Below are positions 8,853 through 17,460 of a stretch of DNA of 64,000 nt, piece after piece. The notes beneath the pieces are model-generated. The model was given only the letters and a program-made list of their open reading frames with translations, did not search any database and was not told the DNA's origin. Location: NCBI GenBank assembly GCA_043721855.1, contig JAYSPY010000048.1, positions 1 through 64,000 of the forward strand, read 5' to 3'. This DNA comes from JACMNW01 sp043721855. Lineage in GTDB: Bacteria; Pseudomonadota; Alphaproteobacteria; Rhodobacterales; Rhodobacteraceae. Positions within the stretch are counted from its first letter, which is position 1, and every line of letters begins with the position of its first letter. The translations under genes were made by a program, and so were the position numbers.

Positions 8853-9751
8853 TGCATTACGGCTATATCGGGCTTGGCAACCTTGGGGCGGCCTGTGCCG
8901 GGTGTTTGCTGAAAGCGGGGTTTGAGGTCACGGTTTATGACCTGAACCCGGCGCTTGCCGCGTCTTTGGTTGCGGGGGGTGCCACGCTGGCGGGCAGTGC
9001 CGAAACTCTGGCGGGGGCGGTGGATCATGTGATCACCTGCCTGCCGTCGCCTGTCGTATCGGAACGGGTGCTGCGCAGCATTCTGCCCCATATGAAGGCG
9101 GGGTCGTCTTGGGTGGAAATGTCAACGCTGGGCCGCGATGAGGTGCTGGCGCTGGCGGCGGTGGCGGCCGGGGCTGGCGTGCGGATGATGGAACTGCCGG
9201 TCACCGGCGGCGTGCATCTGGCGCATCAGGGCAAGATCACCATGCTGGCGGGGGGCGCGCGCGATTTGTTCGATCTGCATCATTCTGCGATGCAGGCGAT
9301 GGGCGACAAGATCTTTCACATGGGCCCACTTGGATCATCGTCGATCATCAAGGTGATCACCAATATGCTGGCCTTCATTCATCTGAAAGCCTGTGGCGAG
9401 GCGTTGATGCTGGCAAAACGCGGTGGGCTTGATCTGGGGCAGGCCTGGCATGCGATTGCGGCGTCGTCTGGCACTTCGTTTGTGCATGAAACCGAAGGTG
9501 CGCTGATTTTGAACGGATCTTATGACATCGCGTTCAATATTGACCTTGCGTTGAAGGATCTGGGATTCGCCTTGGGCTTTGGCCGGGAATTTGGCGTGCC
9601 GCTGGATTTGGCAAGCGCCACGCAGCAGACCTATGTCGCGGCGAAGGCGGCTTACGGCGGCGAGGCGCAATCGCCGATGATTGCCAAGTTGCTGGAAGAT
9701 TTGCTGGGCACCGATTTGCGCGCGGAGGGGTTTCCGGCGCGGTTGCAATAG
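8849..9751 (+). CDS. NAD(P)-dependent beta-hydroxyacid dehydrogenase (3-hydroxyisobutyrate dehydrogenase family)
   Basis: 300 aa. The N-terminal Rossmann motif is GYIGLGNLG, the substrate loop is VTGGVHLAHQGKITMLAGG, and the catalytic Lys lies in SSSIIKVITNMLA. These match the 6-phosphogluconate/3-hydroxyisobutyrate dehydrogenase superfamily, which oxidises a beta-hydroxyacid to the semialdehyde or ketoacid. Its ATG overlaps the TGA of the aldehyde dehydrogenase (ATGATG), which suggests coupled translation and possibly consecutive alcohol-aldehyde-acid steps. Substrate unknown. Confidence 0.9.
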   Translation: MMHYGYIGLGNLGAACAGCLLKAGFEVTVYDLNPALAASLVAGGATLAGSAETLAGAVDHVITCLPSPVVSERVLRSILPHMKAGSSWVEMSTLGRDEVLALAAVAAGAGVRMMELPVTGGVHLAHQGKITMLAGGARDLFDLHHSAMQAMGDKIFHMGPLGSSSIIKVITNMLAFIHLKACGEALMLAKRGGLDLGQAWHAIAASSGTSFVHETEGALILNGSYDIAFNIDLALKDLGFALGFGREFGVPLDLASATQQTYVAAKAAYGGEAQSPMIAKLLEDLLGTDLRAEGFPARLQ

Positions 9752-9778
9752 GAATTATCGCATGCGTGCGACAGGCGC

Positions 9779-9784
9779 TATAAT
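9779..9784 (+). promoter_or_regulatory. Candidate -10 element (TATAAT) before the PLP-enzyme gene
   Basis: A perfect TATAAT lies in the 199-bp gap between the hydroxyacid dehydrogenase and the PLP enzyme. The -35 region is poor. It suggests the PLP gene may have its own promoter, unlike the closely packed genes before it. Confidence 0.3.
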
Positions 9785-9866
9785 ATTGAACCTGTTGTAC
9801 CCTCGGATTTTGTTACGCTCGTTTAAGCATTAGCCCAGCCTTATGGCGGCTGTTTTGTGGAGATAT

Positions 9867-9911
9867 CCGGGGCGCTGCCCCGGGCCCCGGGATATTTGGG
9901 CAAAGATGAAA
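9867..9911 (+). repeat. Intergenic GC-hairpin/GGGATATTT repeat, copy C
   Basis: Hairpin CCGGGGC-GCT-GCCCCGG (9867-9883), then GCCCCGGGATATTTGGGC and AAAGATGAAA (9884-9911). It lies upstream of the PLP-enzyme start. The repeat's ATG is in frame with that gene, which inflates the open reading frame. Confidence 0.75.
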
Positions 9912-9950
9912 ATTGGGCGGATGAATGGTTTGGTTTGGAAGGGTGGGATC

Positions 9951-11057
9951 ATGCGGGACGAAGATCTGATGTTGGCGGCAAAGCTGCAGCATCACCGGGC
10001 TGCGGGGCTGGTTCAGGGGGCGCCGATTGCCTTGCCGATTATCACGGCGACGACGTTTCATGTGCCAGACCACACCAAAGGCGGCTATAGTTACGCCCGC
10101 GCGGCCAGCCCGACATGGGACGCGGTTGAAGCGCAGTTGAGCATGTTGGAAGAGGCCCCGGTGGTGTCATTTCCGTCGGGGATGGCCGCGATTTCGGCGG
10201 CCTTGATGGCAACGCTGCAAGCGGGCAAGCGGGTGATCTTGCCATCCGATGGCTATTACGTGACACGGGTTTTTTCAGAGCAGTTTCTGGCGCCATTTGG
10301 TGTCGAGGTGCAAATGATACCGACCACTGCCTTTGATACGGCGGATTTCAGCGGCGCGGGCGTGATCTATATCGAGACACCGTCCAATCCGGGACTGGAT
10401 GTCTGCGATATCGCCGGTGTTGCTCGGCGTGCTCATGCGGCGGGGGCGCTGGTGATTGCGGATAATACCACGATGACGCCGCTGTTGCAGCGGCCTTTGG
10501 ATTTGGGGGCTGATCTTGTGGTCGCCGCCGATACCAAGGCACCCGCCGGGCATTCGGATGTGTTGTTTGGCCATGTGGCGGGGCGTGACGCCGCTATGAT
10601 GGCGCGGATACGCGACTGGCGGCGGCTGTCAGGTGCCGTGCCGGGATCGTTTGAGGCGTGGCTGGTGCACCGCGGGATTGAGACTTTGGAAGTGCGGCTG
10701 TCGAGGATGTGTGCATCTGCGCAGGTTATTGCGGAGCGGCTTTTGGCGCATCCCGCTGTATTGGCGGTGCGCTATCCGGGGCTGGTTGGCGATCCGTCGC
10801 ATAAGGTGGCGCTGCGGCAGATGACGGGGTTCGGGTTTTTGATATCGTTCACGCTGGCAGACGGCGTGGTTGCCGAAAAGTTTCTGGCCGATTGCACGAT
10901 GATGGTGCAGGCGACCAGTTTCGGGTCCACCCATACCTCGGGCGAGCGGCGCGCGCGTTGGGGCGATGCGGTGCCGGAAGGGTTGATCCGGCTGTCGGTT
11001 GGCGTGGAGCCGTTGGAACCACTTTGGGCGGCGATTGCGGCGGCTTTGCCGGGGTGA
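9951..11057 (+). CDS. PLP-dependent Cys/Met-metabolism family enzyme (cystathionine gamma-synthase/lyase-like)
   Basis: 368 aa from ATG 9951, preceded by AAGGGTGGG; in-frame upstream ATGs at 9907 and 9921 fall in or beside the repeat. The fold family is shown by FPSGMAAISAALMA, IYIETPSNPGLDV, the DNT motif in VIADNTTMTPLLQ, and the PLP Lys in AADTKAPAGHSDVLFG. Family enzymes do beta- or gamma-elimination or replacement on sulfur amino acids. It ends the cluster but has a 199-bp gap and possibly its own promoter, so its link to amine breakdown is uncertain. The exact reaction is not assignable. Confidence 0.88.
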   Translation: MRDEDLMLAAKLQHHRAAGLVQGAPIALPIITATTFHVPDHTKGGYSYARAASPTWDAVEAQLSMLEEAPVVSFPSGMAAISAALMATLQAGKRVILPSDGYYVTRVFSEQFLAPFGVEVQMIPTTAFDTADFSGAGVIYIETPSNPGLDVCDIAGVARRAHAAGALVIADNTTMTPLLQRPLDLGADLVVAADTKAPAGHSDVLFGHVAGRDAAMMARIRDWRRLSGAVPGSFEAWLVHRGIETLEVRLSRMCASAQVIAERLLAHPAVLAVRYPGLVGDPSHKVALRQMTGFGFLISFTLADGVVAEKFLADCTMMVQATSFGSTHTSGERRARWGDAVPEGLIRLSVGVEPLEPLWAAIAAALPG

Positions 11058-11081
11058 GGTGCGGGTAGCCCCCCACCCCGG

Positions 11082-11103
11082 CCCTCCCCACCGGGGGGGA
11101 GGG
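11082..11103. terminator. GC-rich hairpin between convergent genes
   Basis: CCCTCCCC-ACCGGG-GGGGAGGG forms an 8-bp stem in the 78-bp gap between the 3' ends of the PLP-enzyme and SDR genes. There is no T-run, so it may be a hairpin repeat rather than a true intrinsic terminator. Confidence 0.45.
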
Positions 11104-11135
11104 GGAGCGCGGCTTTGTTGGGGTGTGGATATTGG

Positions 11136-11792
11136 CTACAGAAGGGAAATGAGGCGCACAGCCTCGTCATGTGTGGTGGCCAGGGTGGATTTGTCTTCGC
11201 CGGGAAAGAACCGCGCGCGGATGGCGGTGGGCATCGGGGCGGGGGTTTCAATCAGCACGCGGGGGCCGATTTTTGCAGTCTCGGCCTGCCATGACCGGGC
11301 AAGTGCGATTTGGGCTGATTTGCTGGCCCCGTAGGCGCCAAAGAATTTCTGGCCCGCGCGGGGATCATCAACAAACAGCGCGGTGCCTTTGTGCGCGCGC
11401 AGCAGGGGTTCGATCATCGGGATCAGGCTGCCCGTCGCGCGGACATTGGTGGCGATGGATTTATCCCAATCTTTGGCGTCCAGCGCGTTTGCCGGGGCCA
11501 GCGGGGCTGCGTGGATTGCGGTATGCGCCCACAGACCAAGACCGCCCCAGCGGCTGTGGATGTTGACACACAGATGGCGCATGGCGTCATCGTTGGTGAC
11601 ATCCATCGGGGCGAGGGTAAGAAGCCCCGCACCGGGGAGTTTCAGCGCTTTGACGCGGTCGTCAAGGTCTTCGAGGCCGCCCACGGTTCTGGCGACGGCG
11701 ACCACATGCCAGCCGCGGATCGCCAGTTGTTTGGCGAGGGCTGCACCAAGGCCGCGCGAGGCACCGGTCACGAGGGCAATGCGAGGGGTCAT
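11136..11792 (-). CDS. Short-chain dehydrogenase/reductase (SDR), atypical active site
   Basis: 218 aa. The classical cofactor motif TGASRGLG is at the N-terminus and YGASK supplies the catalytic Tyr and Lys. At the position of the usual catalytic Ser, about 12-13 residues before the Tyr, the sequence reads FVDDPRAG, so the Ser is absent. The enzyme may be weakly active, use Asp, or have a non-catalytic role. It lies 84 nt downstream of purF on the same strand with a repeat copy between. Substrate unknown. Confidence 0.82.
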   Translation of the reverse strand: MTPRIALVTGASRGLGAALAKQLAIRGWHVVAVARTVGGLEDLDDRVKALKLPGAGLLTLAPMDVTNDDAMRHLCVNIHSRWGGLGLWAHTAIHAAPLAPANALDAKDWDKSIATNVRATGSLIPMIEPLLRAHKGTALFVDDPRAGQKFFGAYGASKSAQIALARSWQAETAKIGPRVLIETPAPMPTAIRARFFPGEDKSTLATTHDEAVRLISLL

Positions 11793-11833
11793 GGAATGAT
11801 CCTTTGGCGGGGGCGCGGGCGGGGCGGGCGGGT

Positions 11834-11868
11834 GCCTCCGTCGGGGATATTTAGAACAAGATGAAAGG
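11834..11868 (+). repeat. Intergenic GGGATATTT repeat, copy D
   Basis: CCTCCGTCGGGGATATTTAG and AACAAGATGAAAGG, between the purF stop and the SDR start. This copy has no obvious G/C-run hairpin but shares CCTCCG.CGGGGATATTT with copy E at 21049. Confidence 0.65.
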
Positions 11869-11876
11869 GCCGAGGA

Positions 11877-13340
11877 TTATTCCGCTGCTTTCATCTGGAA
11901 GCCCTCTTCGATCTTATCCGCCGGGATAACCGGGTATTCACCCGAAAAGCACGCATCGCAGTATTGCGGCTGGTCTTTGTTGCGCCCCGCAGCTTCGCCC
12001 GCTGCGCGGTAGAGGCCATCAAGCGAGATGAATTTCAGGCTGTCAACGCCGATCCATTGGCGCATTTCTTCTTCGTTCATCGAGGCGGCCAGCAGCTTGG
12101 AACGCTCGGGCGTATCGACGCCGTAAAAGCAGGGCCATGCGGTGGGGGGGCTAGCGATGCGAAAATGCACCTCGGCAGCGCCTGCTTCCAGGATCATGTC
12201 TTTGATTTTGCGCGATGTGGTGCCGCGCACGACGGAATCGTCAACCAAAATCACCCGTTTGCCTTTGACCAGCGCGCGGTTGACGTTCAGCTTCAGGCGC
12301 ACGCCCATGTTGCGGATGGATTCTGTAGGCTCGATAAAGGTGCGGCCCATATATTGGTTGCGGATGATGCCCATGGCGTAGGGGATGCCGGATTGCTGGC
12401 TGTAGCCGATGGCGGCGGGGGTGCCGGAGTCTGGCACCGGGCAGACCAGATCGGCGTCAACCGGTGCTTCGATCGCCAGTTCGCGGCCGATGGCGGCGCG
12501 GGTTTCGTAGACGGAGCGGCCGCCGAGGATAGAGTCGGGGCGGCTGAAATAGACGTGTTCGAACAGGCAAAAGCGGGGGGGCTTACGCTCGAACGGGTAG
12601 GAGCTGTCGATGCGGCCGTTCTCAATCACGACCATTTCGCCGGGGGCGATTTCGCGGATGAATTCAGCGCCGATGATGTCGAGCGCGCAGGTTTCTGACG
12701 ACAGCACCCAGGCGTCGTCGGCAAGGCGGCCAAGGACGAGGGGGCGCACGCCAAGCGCGTCACGCACGCCGATCAGTTTGGTGCGGGTCATCGCGACGAT
12801 GGAAAACGCGCCTTCAACGCGGCGCAGCGCATCTTTGATGCGTTCGGCAATGGTTTTCTGGATCGACCGCGCCATCAGGTGGATGATACATTCGCTGTCG
12901 GAGGAGGATTGGAAGATGCTGCCGCGCTCGATCAGTTCACGGCGCAGGGCGGCCGCGTTGGTGAGGTTGCCGTTATGGGCGATGGCGGCACCACCCATGG
13001 AAAATTCGCCAAAGAACGGCTGCACGTCGCGGATGGCGGTGGCACCTTTTGATCCGGCGGTGGAATAGCGGACATGGCCGATGGCCAGCGGGCCGGGCAG
13101 GGTATCCATCACGTCGGCTTTGGTGAAATTATCGCGCACATAACCAAAACGGCGGGCGGAGTTGAAGCCTGTGACAGGGTCGTGGGAGACAATTCCGCCC
13201 GCCTCCTGACCCCGGTGTTGCAAGGCGTGCAGGCCAAGCGCCACGAAGTTTGAGGCATCTTTCACGCCGATGACGCCAAAAATCCCGCATTCCTCCTTTA
13301 GCTTATCGTCGTCGAAGGGATGGCTGAGGAATGGGCGCAT
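11877..13340 (-). CDS. purF: Amidophosphoribosyltransferase (glutamine PRPP amidotransferase)
   Basis: 487 aa. It catalyses the first step of purine synthesis, PRPP + glutamine to phosphoribosylamine. The N-terminal nucleophile Cys is at residue 18 in EECGIFGVIG, implying a 17-residue propeptide that must be removed. The PRPP loop VILVDDSVVRGTTS is in the C-terminal half. I chose ATG 13340 because AGGAG lies 8 nt upstream; an ATG ten codons earlier (13370) lacks this. It follows cvpA, as in many proteobacteria, within a long minus-strand run. Confidence 0.97.
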   Translation of the reverse strand: MRPFLSHPFDDDKLKEECGIFGVIGVKDASNFVALGLHALQHRGQEAGGIVSHDPVTGFNSARRFGYVRDNFTKADVMDTLPGPLAIGHVRYSTAGSKGATAIRDVQPFFGEFSMGGAAIAHNGNLTNAAALRRELIERGSIFQSSSDSECIIHLMARSIQKTIAERIKDALRRVEGAFSIVAMTRTKLIGVRDALGVRPLVLGRLADDAWVLSSETCALDIIGAEFIREIAPGEMVVIENGRIDSSYPFERKPPRFCLFEHVYFSRPDSILGGRSVYETRAAIGRELAIEAPVDADLVCPVPDSGTPAAIGYSQQSGIPYAMGIIRNQYMGRTFIEPTESIRNMGVRLKLNVNRALVKGKRVILVDDSVVRGTTSRKIKDMILEAGAAEVHFRIASPPTAWPCFYGVDTPERSKLLAASMNEEEMRQWIGVDSLKFISLDGLYRAAGEAAGRNKDQPQYCDACFSGEYPVIPADKIEEGFQMKAAE

Positions 13341-13426
13341 CCGCGAAGCTCCTGATCCAGTGTTTTGCATGCGGGTGGTTTAGGCGTTTGATGCGGAAGT
13401 GTCACGCGCCAAACGCCTGCACGGTG

Positions 13427-14056
13427 TTAGTTGCTTGGGACGGGTGCTGGTGTGGCTGGAGCAACTGTGGCGGGCGCGGTCCCTGACGCTTCGGGGGTTG
13501 CCGAGGCTGGGCAGACGCTGACCAGTTGTTCGTAACGCGCGACGATCCAGCCGGGTGCATCCGTTGGGATGTTGCCGTCGATTTTCGTCTGAAACGTGGC
13601 GATGACTTTGGCGGTGCGGGACTCGTCGACCATGGGCATGGGCGAGGAACCAAGGGCGCGGTCGTAGACGATGAAGGCGACGACGACGAGGACGATGCCG
13701 CGCAGAACGCCAAACAAAAAGCCCAAGCCCTGATCAATGCCGCCAAGCGCGGAGCGTTGCACGACGGACGCAAACAGCGGCGTGAACAGGGCCGCGATGA
13801 TCAGGCCCACGGCAAACACGGCGGCGAAGGCGGCGATGATGGAAAGCTCGCAGCTGTCTGTCAGGAATTTTCCGACGACCGGCAGCTCTTTGACCAAGGG
13901 TTGCACTTGGGCTGCGAAGATGAAGGCAAGGATAGCGGCCCCGACCCAGCCCGCGATGGCCATCGCTTCGCGCACCAGACCGCGCGAATAGGCGAGGATC
14001 GACGACAGCACGATCACGCCTGCGGCGACCGCATCAATCAGGGTAAAACCTTCCAT
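13427..14056 (-). CDS. cvpA: CvpA family membrane protein (colicin V production protein)
   Basis: 209 aa from ATG 14056, which has AAGAGGTG upstream. Four hydrophobic segments occupy the first ~160 residues, beginning FTLIDAVAAGVIVLSSILAY, with the family pattern SRGLVREAM after the first. The C-terminal ~40 residues are an Ala/Pro/Thr tail predicted disordered. CvpA proteins are inner-membrane proteins linked to envelope stress and colicin V export; the biochemical role is unclear. It sits between radA (20-nt gap) and purF. Confidence 0.92.
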   Translation of the reverse strand: MEGFTLIDAVAAGVIVLSSILAYSRGLVREAMAIAGWVGAAILAFIFAAQVQPLVKELPVVGKFLTDSCELSIIAAFAAVFAVGLIIAALFTPLFASVVQRSALGGIDQGLGFLFGVLRGIVLVVVAFIVYDRALGSSPMPMVDESRTAKVIATFQTKIDGNIPTDAPGWIVARYEQLVSVCPASATPEASGTAPATVAPATPAPVPSN

Positions 14057-14075
14057 CACGCACCTCTTGTTGGGG

Positions 14076-15434
14076 CTAGCCTGCCCCGAATATTTCACCG
14101 ACAAATGCCGTCAAGTCTGGCATCAGGCGGACCTTCATATCGTCACTCGCGCCCAGTTTTGAGCGGGCAGGGGCTATGGCCTGGGTGAAGCCAAGCTTTG
14201 ACGCCTCTTTCAACCGATTTTCGGTCTGTGTCACGGGGCGCAGCGCACCCGACAGGCTGATTTCGCCGAAAAGCACCATCTCTGGCGGAATTGCCACATC
14301 CTCACGCGCCGACAACAGGGCTGCCGCTACGGCAAGATCAGCGGCGGGTTCTGACACGCGCATGCCGCCTGCAACATTCAGGAAGACATCAAGCCCGGTG
14401 AAGGGGATGCCGCAGCGCGCCTCCAGCACGGCGAGAATAGTGGACAGGCGACCGGAATCGAGGCCGACGACCGTGCGGCGCGGCGTGCCGAGGGGGGAGG
14501 GGGTGACGAGGGCTTGAATCTCGGTCAGCACAGGTCTTGTGCCTTCAATCCCTGCGAAAACGGCGGAACCGGGGGTAGAGGTGCCGCGATCTGACAGAAA
14601 CAGCGCCGAGGGGTTGGTGACCTGTTGCAGGCCGTCGCCGGTCATTTCAAACACGCCGATTTCATCCGCCGGGCCGAAGCGGTTTTTTACCGCCCGCAGG
14701 ATACGGAATTGGTGGCCGCGTTCGCCCTCAAAATAAAGCACGGTATCGACCATGTGTTCGACGACGCGCGGGCCCGCGATCTGGCCGTCTTTGGTAACGT
14801 GGCCGACCAGAATGATCGCCACATTGCGGCGTTTGGCGAAGGTGACAAGTTCGTGGCAGGCGGCGCGGACCTGGGAGACGGAGCCGGGGGCGGCTTCGAT
14901 GCTGTCCAGCCACATGGTCTGGATCGAATCGATGATGGCAAGGCCGGGGCGTTCCGCATCCAGCGTGGTCAGGATATTGCGCAGGTTGGTTTCGGCCCCA
15001 AGGATCACGGGGGCGTCGGTGAGGCCAAGCCGGGCGGCGCGCATACGCACCTGGGCCGGGGCTTCTTCGCCCGAGATATAGAGGCATTTGACGCCGCGGC
15101 GAGCAAAGCTGGCGGCGGCTTGCAACAGGAGGGTGGATTTGCCGATGCCGGGATCACCGCCGACAAGGATCGCGGAGGCTTGCACAAGGCCGCCGCCAAG
15201 GACGCGGTCCAGCTCGTCTATGCCGGAGGACGCGCGGGGGGGTGGGGCTTCTTCTGTCGCGAGATCGGTCAGGGCTATGGTGCGGCCTTTGCCACCCAGC
15301 GCCTTTGGGCCAGCGGAGAGCGGGGCCTCTTCGATGATGGAATTCCACGCGCCGCAGGCATCGCATTTGCCGGCCCATTTGCGCGTGCTGGCGCCACAGG
15401 CGGTGCAGGTGAAGGTGGGGGCGGCTTTGACCAT
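14076..15434 (-). CDS. radA: DNA repair protein RadA/Sms
   Basis: 452 aa, standard length. A C4 zinc finger lies at residues 10-27 (CTAC...CDAC). The RecA-like ATPase core has Walker A GGDPGIGKST and the RadA motif KNRFG (VKNRFGPADEIGVF). The C-terminal part is a Lon-protease-like domain. RadA is a helicase that promotes branch migration of recombination intermediates. Confidence 0.97.
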   Translation of the reverse strand: MVKAAPTFTCTACGASTRKWAGKCDACGAWNSIIEEAPLSAGPKALGGKGRTIALTDLATEEAPPPRASSGIDELDRVLGGGLVQASAILVGGDPGIGKSTLLLQAAASFARRGVKCLYISGEEAPAQVRMRAARLGLTDAPVILGAETNLRNILTTLDAERPGLAIIDSIQTMWLDSIEAAPGSVSQVRAACHELVTFAKRRNVAIILVGHVTKDGQIAGPRVVEHMVDTVLYFEGERGHQFRILRAVKNRFGPADEIGVFEMTGDGLQQVTNPSALFLSDRGTSTPGSAVFAGIEGTRPVLTEIQALVTPSPLGTPRRTVVGLDSGRLSTILAVLEARCGIPFTGLDVFLNVAGGMRVSEPAADLAVAAALLSAREDVAIPPEMVLFGEISLSGALRPVTQTENRLKEASKLGFTQAIAPARSKLGASDDMKVRLMPDLTAFVGEIFGAG

Positions 15435-15465
15435 GCGTGCTATGTGCCTTGAAAACGGCGGGTCA

Positions 15466-15930
15466 TCAAGCCTTACGGCTTTCTTCCCTTGCGGTCACGG
15501 TGGAGATGACGAGCGACGCGAGGATCAGCGCGGTGAAGACATAAAGCCCCCATGCGGTTTCGACGGTGGCAAGGCCGATGCCTTTGATGATGACAATGTA
15601 AAGCGCGATCAGGAAAATATCAGCCATCGCCAGTTTGCCCATGATGTGCAGTGCTGCCAGCAGTTTGGGAGAGGCGAGGTTGAAATGGATCAGGGCAAGG
15701 CCAAGCGTTTTCAGCCACGGTGCGAAAATGGCGAAGGTGGTGACGATCAGGGCGAGGATCACGTCGGTGCCCCAGAGGGCTTGCAGGCCGGTGACGACGG
15801 AGATTTCATCAAGCCCGAACAGGGGGAGCAGGCCCGCCCGCATCAGGGGGGCAAACCACGACAGGGGGAACAGGATGAGGAGGGCGAGGTTGGCGAGTTT
15901 CAGCAGTTTTGGCTTGGACCGGTGATTCAT
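15466..15930 (-). CDS. Paraquat-inducible protein A (PqiA)-like membrane protein
   Basis: 154 aa with four predicted membrane helices; the motif HIMGKLAMADIFLIAL fits the PqiA domain. It is a single-domain version, shorter than the two-domain E. coli PqiA. The ATG at 15930 follows the mlaF stop (15937-15935) by 4 nt; a GTG at 15945 is possible. Linked with mlaE and mlaF, it suggests a role in lipid transport across the envelope. Confidence 0.8.
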   Translation of the reverse strand: MNHRSKPKLLKLANLALLILFPLSWFAPLMRAGLLPLFGLDEISVVTGLQALWGTDVILALIVTTFAIFAPWLKTLGLALIHFNLASPKLLAALHIMGKLAMADIFLIALYIVIIKGIGLATVETAWGLYVFTALILASLVISTVTAREESRKA

Positions 15931-15934
15931 CGGT

Positions 15935-16681
15935 TCACCGCACACTTTCTATCGGCCCAACTGCGCGGCCATGGATGAACTGCCCCACGTAAGCATCTGA
16001 CGTGGCGTCCATTTCGGACACAGTGCCTGTCCATTGGATGATGCCATTATGCAGCATGGCGACGCGGTCGGCGATGGCGCGGACTGAGGACATATCATGG
16101 GTGATGGTCATGGCGGTGGCCCCCATTTCAACCACGATCTCGCGGATCAGGTCATTGATGACGCCTGCCATGATCGGGTCAAGGCCCGTGGTGGGTTCGT
16201 CAAAAAAGATGATCTCAGGCTCGGCTGCGATGGCGCGCGCAAGGCCCACGCGTTTTTGCATGCCGCCTGACAGCTCGCCGGGGTAGAGGTCGGCCACTGA
16301 GGGTTTAAGGCCAACGCGGCGGAGTTTTTCAATGGCGATGGCCCGGGCTTCGTCGTGTGACCGCGCGGTTGGGCCGCGTTGCAAGCGGAAGGCGACGTTT
16401 TCCCAGACGCGCAGTGAATCAAACAACGCGCCGCCTTGAAACAACATGCCAAAGCGGGCGAGGAATGCGTCGCGGTCAAGGCGGGTGACATCTTCGCCCG
16501 CAAGCGTGATGCGGCCAGCATCTGGGCGCACAAGGCCAAGGATGCATTTCAGCAGCACCGATTTGCCGGTGCCGGAGCCGCCGATGATCACCATGCTTTG
16601 GCCGCGCGGAATGATAAGGTTGACACCGCGCAATACGTCGTTGGTTTTAAAGGCTTTTGTGACAGAGGTAAGCTCGATCAT
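15935..16681 (-). CDS. mlaF: ABC transporter ATP-binding protein, MlaF family
   Basis: 248 aa. Walker A is GGSGTGKS, the ABC signature is ELSGGMQKRVGLARA, and Walker B/Glu is IIFFDEPTTGLDP. The start ATG overlaps the mlaE stop in an ATGA, so translation is probably coupled. With MlaE it forms the inner-membrane engine of retrograde phospholipid transport that maintains outer-membrane asymmetry. No MCE-domain MlaD, MlaC or MlaB gene is adjacent, so those parts must be encoded elsewhere. Confidence 0.92.
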   Translation of the reverse strand: MIELTSVTKAFKTNDVLRGVNLIIPRGQSMVIIGGSGTGKSVLLKCILGLVRPDAGRITLAGEDVTRLDRDAFLARFGMLFQGGALFDSLRVWENVAFRLQRGPTARSHDEARAIAIEKLRRVGLKPSVADLYPGELSGGMQKRVGLARAIAAEPEIIFFDEPTTGLDPIMAGVINDLIREIVVEMGATAMTITHDMSSVRAIADRVAMLHNGIIQWTGTVSEMDATSDAYVGQFIHGRAVGPIESVR

Positions 16682-17460
16682 GAGGTGAAAAATACCTCTG
16701 TCAGCAGGTAATTCGCAGCCAGGATCAGCACCGATGCGGCGACCACGGCTGATTTGGTGGCAGCACCCACGCCTTGTGCGCCACGCCCGGAATTCATGCC
16801 GTGATAACAGCCCATCAGGGCCACGATAAAGCCAAAGGCAGCCCCTTTGACGAGGCCGGAGCCGATATCCCACGGCTCCAGAAAATCGGCGGTGGCTTTG
16901 AGATAGGTGGCAGAATTGAAATCCAGCCGCGTGATGCCGACCAGCCAGCCGCCTGCGATGCCGATGGCGTCTCCGGTCGCGACCAGCATTGGCATGGCAA
17001 GGGTGGCGGCAAGCACGCGGGGCACGGCAAGGTATTTGACCGGATTGGTCGACAGGGTCACCAGCGCGTCAATCTGTTCGGTCACCTTCATGGTGCCAAG
17101 TTCGGCCGCGATGCTGCTGGCCACGCGGGCGGCAACCATCAGCCCGCCAAGCACGGGGCCAAGTTCGCGCACCATGCCGATGGCAACGATGGATGGCACC
17201 ACGGTTTCGGCGTTAAACCGTGCACCGCCGGAATAGATTTGCAGCGCAAGTGCGCCGCCGGTGAAAATAGCGGTCAGGCCGACGACAGGCAGGCTGAACC
17301 AGCCGATTTGCAGCAGGCATTGGCCAAATTCGCGCGGGTAAAACGGTGGGCGAAACAGGTGGCCGATGATCTGGGCGGCGAACAGTGCCACACGGCCAAT
17401 GGCGGCCAGGCCGGATAGCACGGGTCTGCCGATCGACGCCAAAGTTGATTGGAGGGTCAT
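16678..17460 (-). CDS. mlaE: ABC transporter permease, MlaE family
   Basis: 260 aa, five to six membrane helices, with the MlaE hallmark GPVLGGLMVAARVASSIAAE and LGTMKVTEQIDAL. Its ATG overlaps the alr stop (ATGA), and its stop overlaps the mlaF ATG in the same way, giving a coupled alr-mlaE-mlaF unit. It forms the lipid channel partner of MlaF. Confidence 0.93.
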   Translation of the reverse strand: MTLQSTLASIGRPVLSGLAAIGRVALFAAQIIGHLFRPPFYPREFGQCLLQIGWFSLPVVGLTAIFTGGALALQIYSGGARFNAETVVPSIVAIGMVRELGPVLGGLMVAARVASSIAAELGTMKVTEQIDALVTLSTNPVKYLAVPRVLAATLAMPMLVATGDAIGIAGGWLVGITRLDFNSATYLKATADFLEPWDIGSGLVKGAAFGFIVALMGCYHGMNSGRGAQGVGAATKSAVVAASVLILAANYLLTEVFFTS

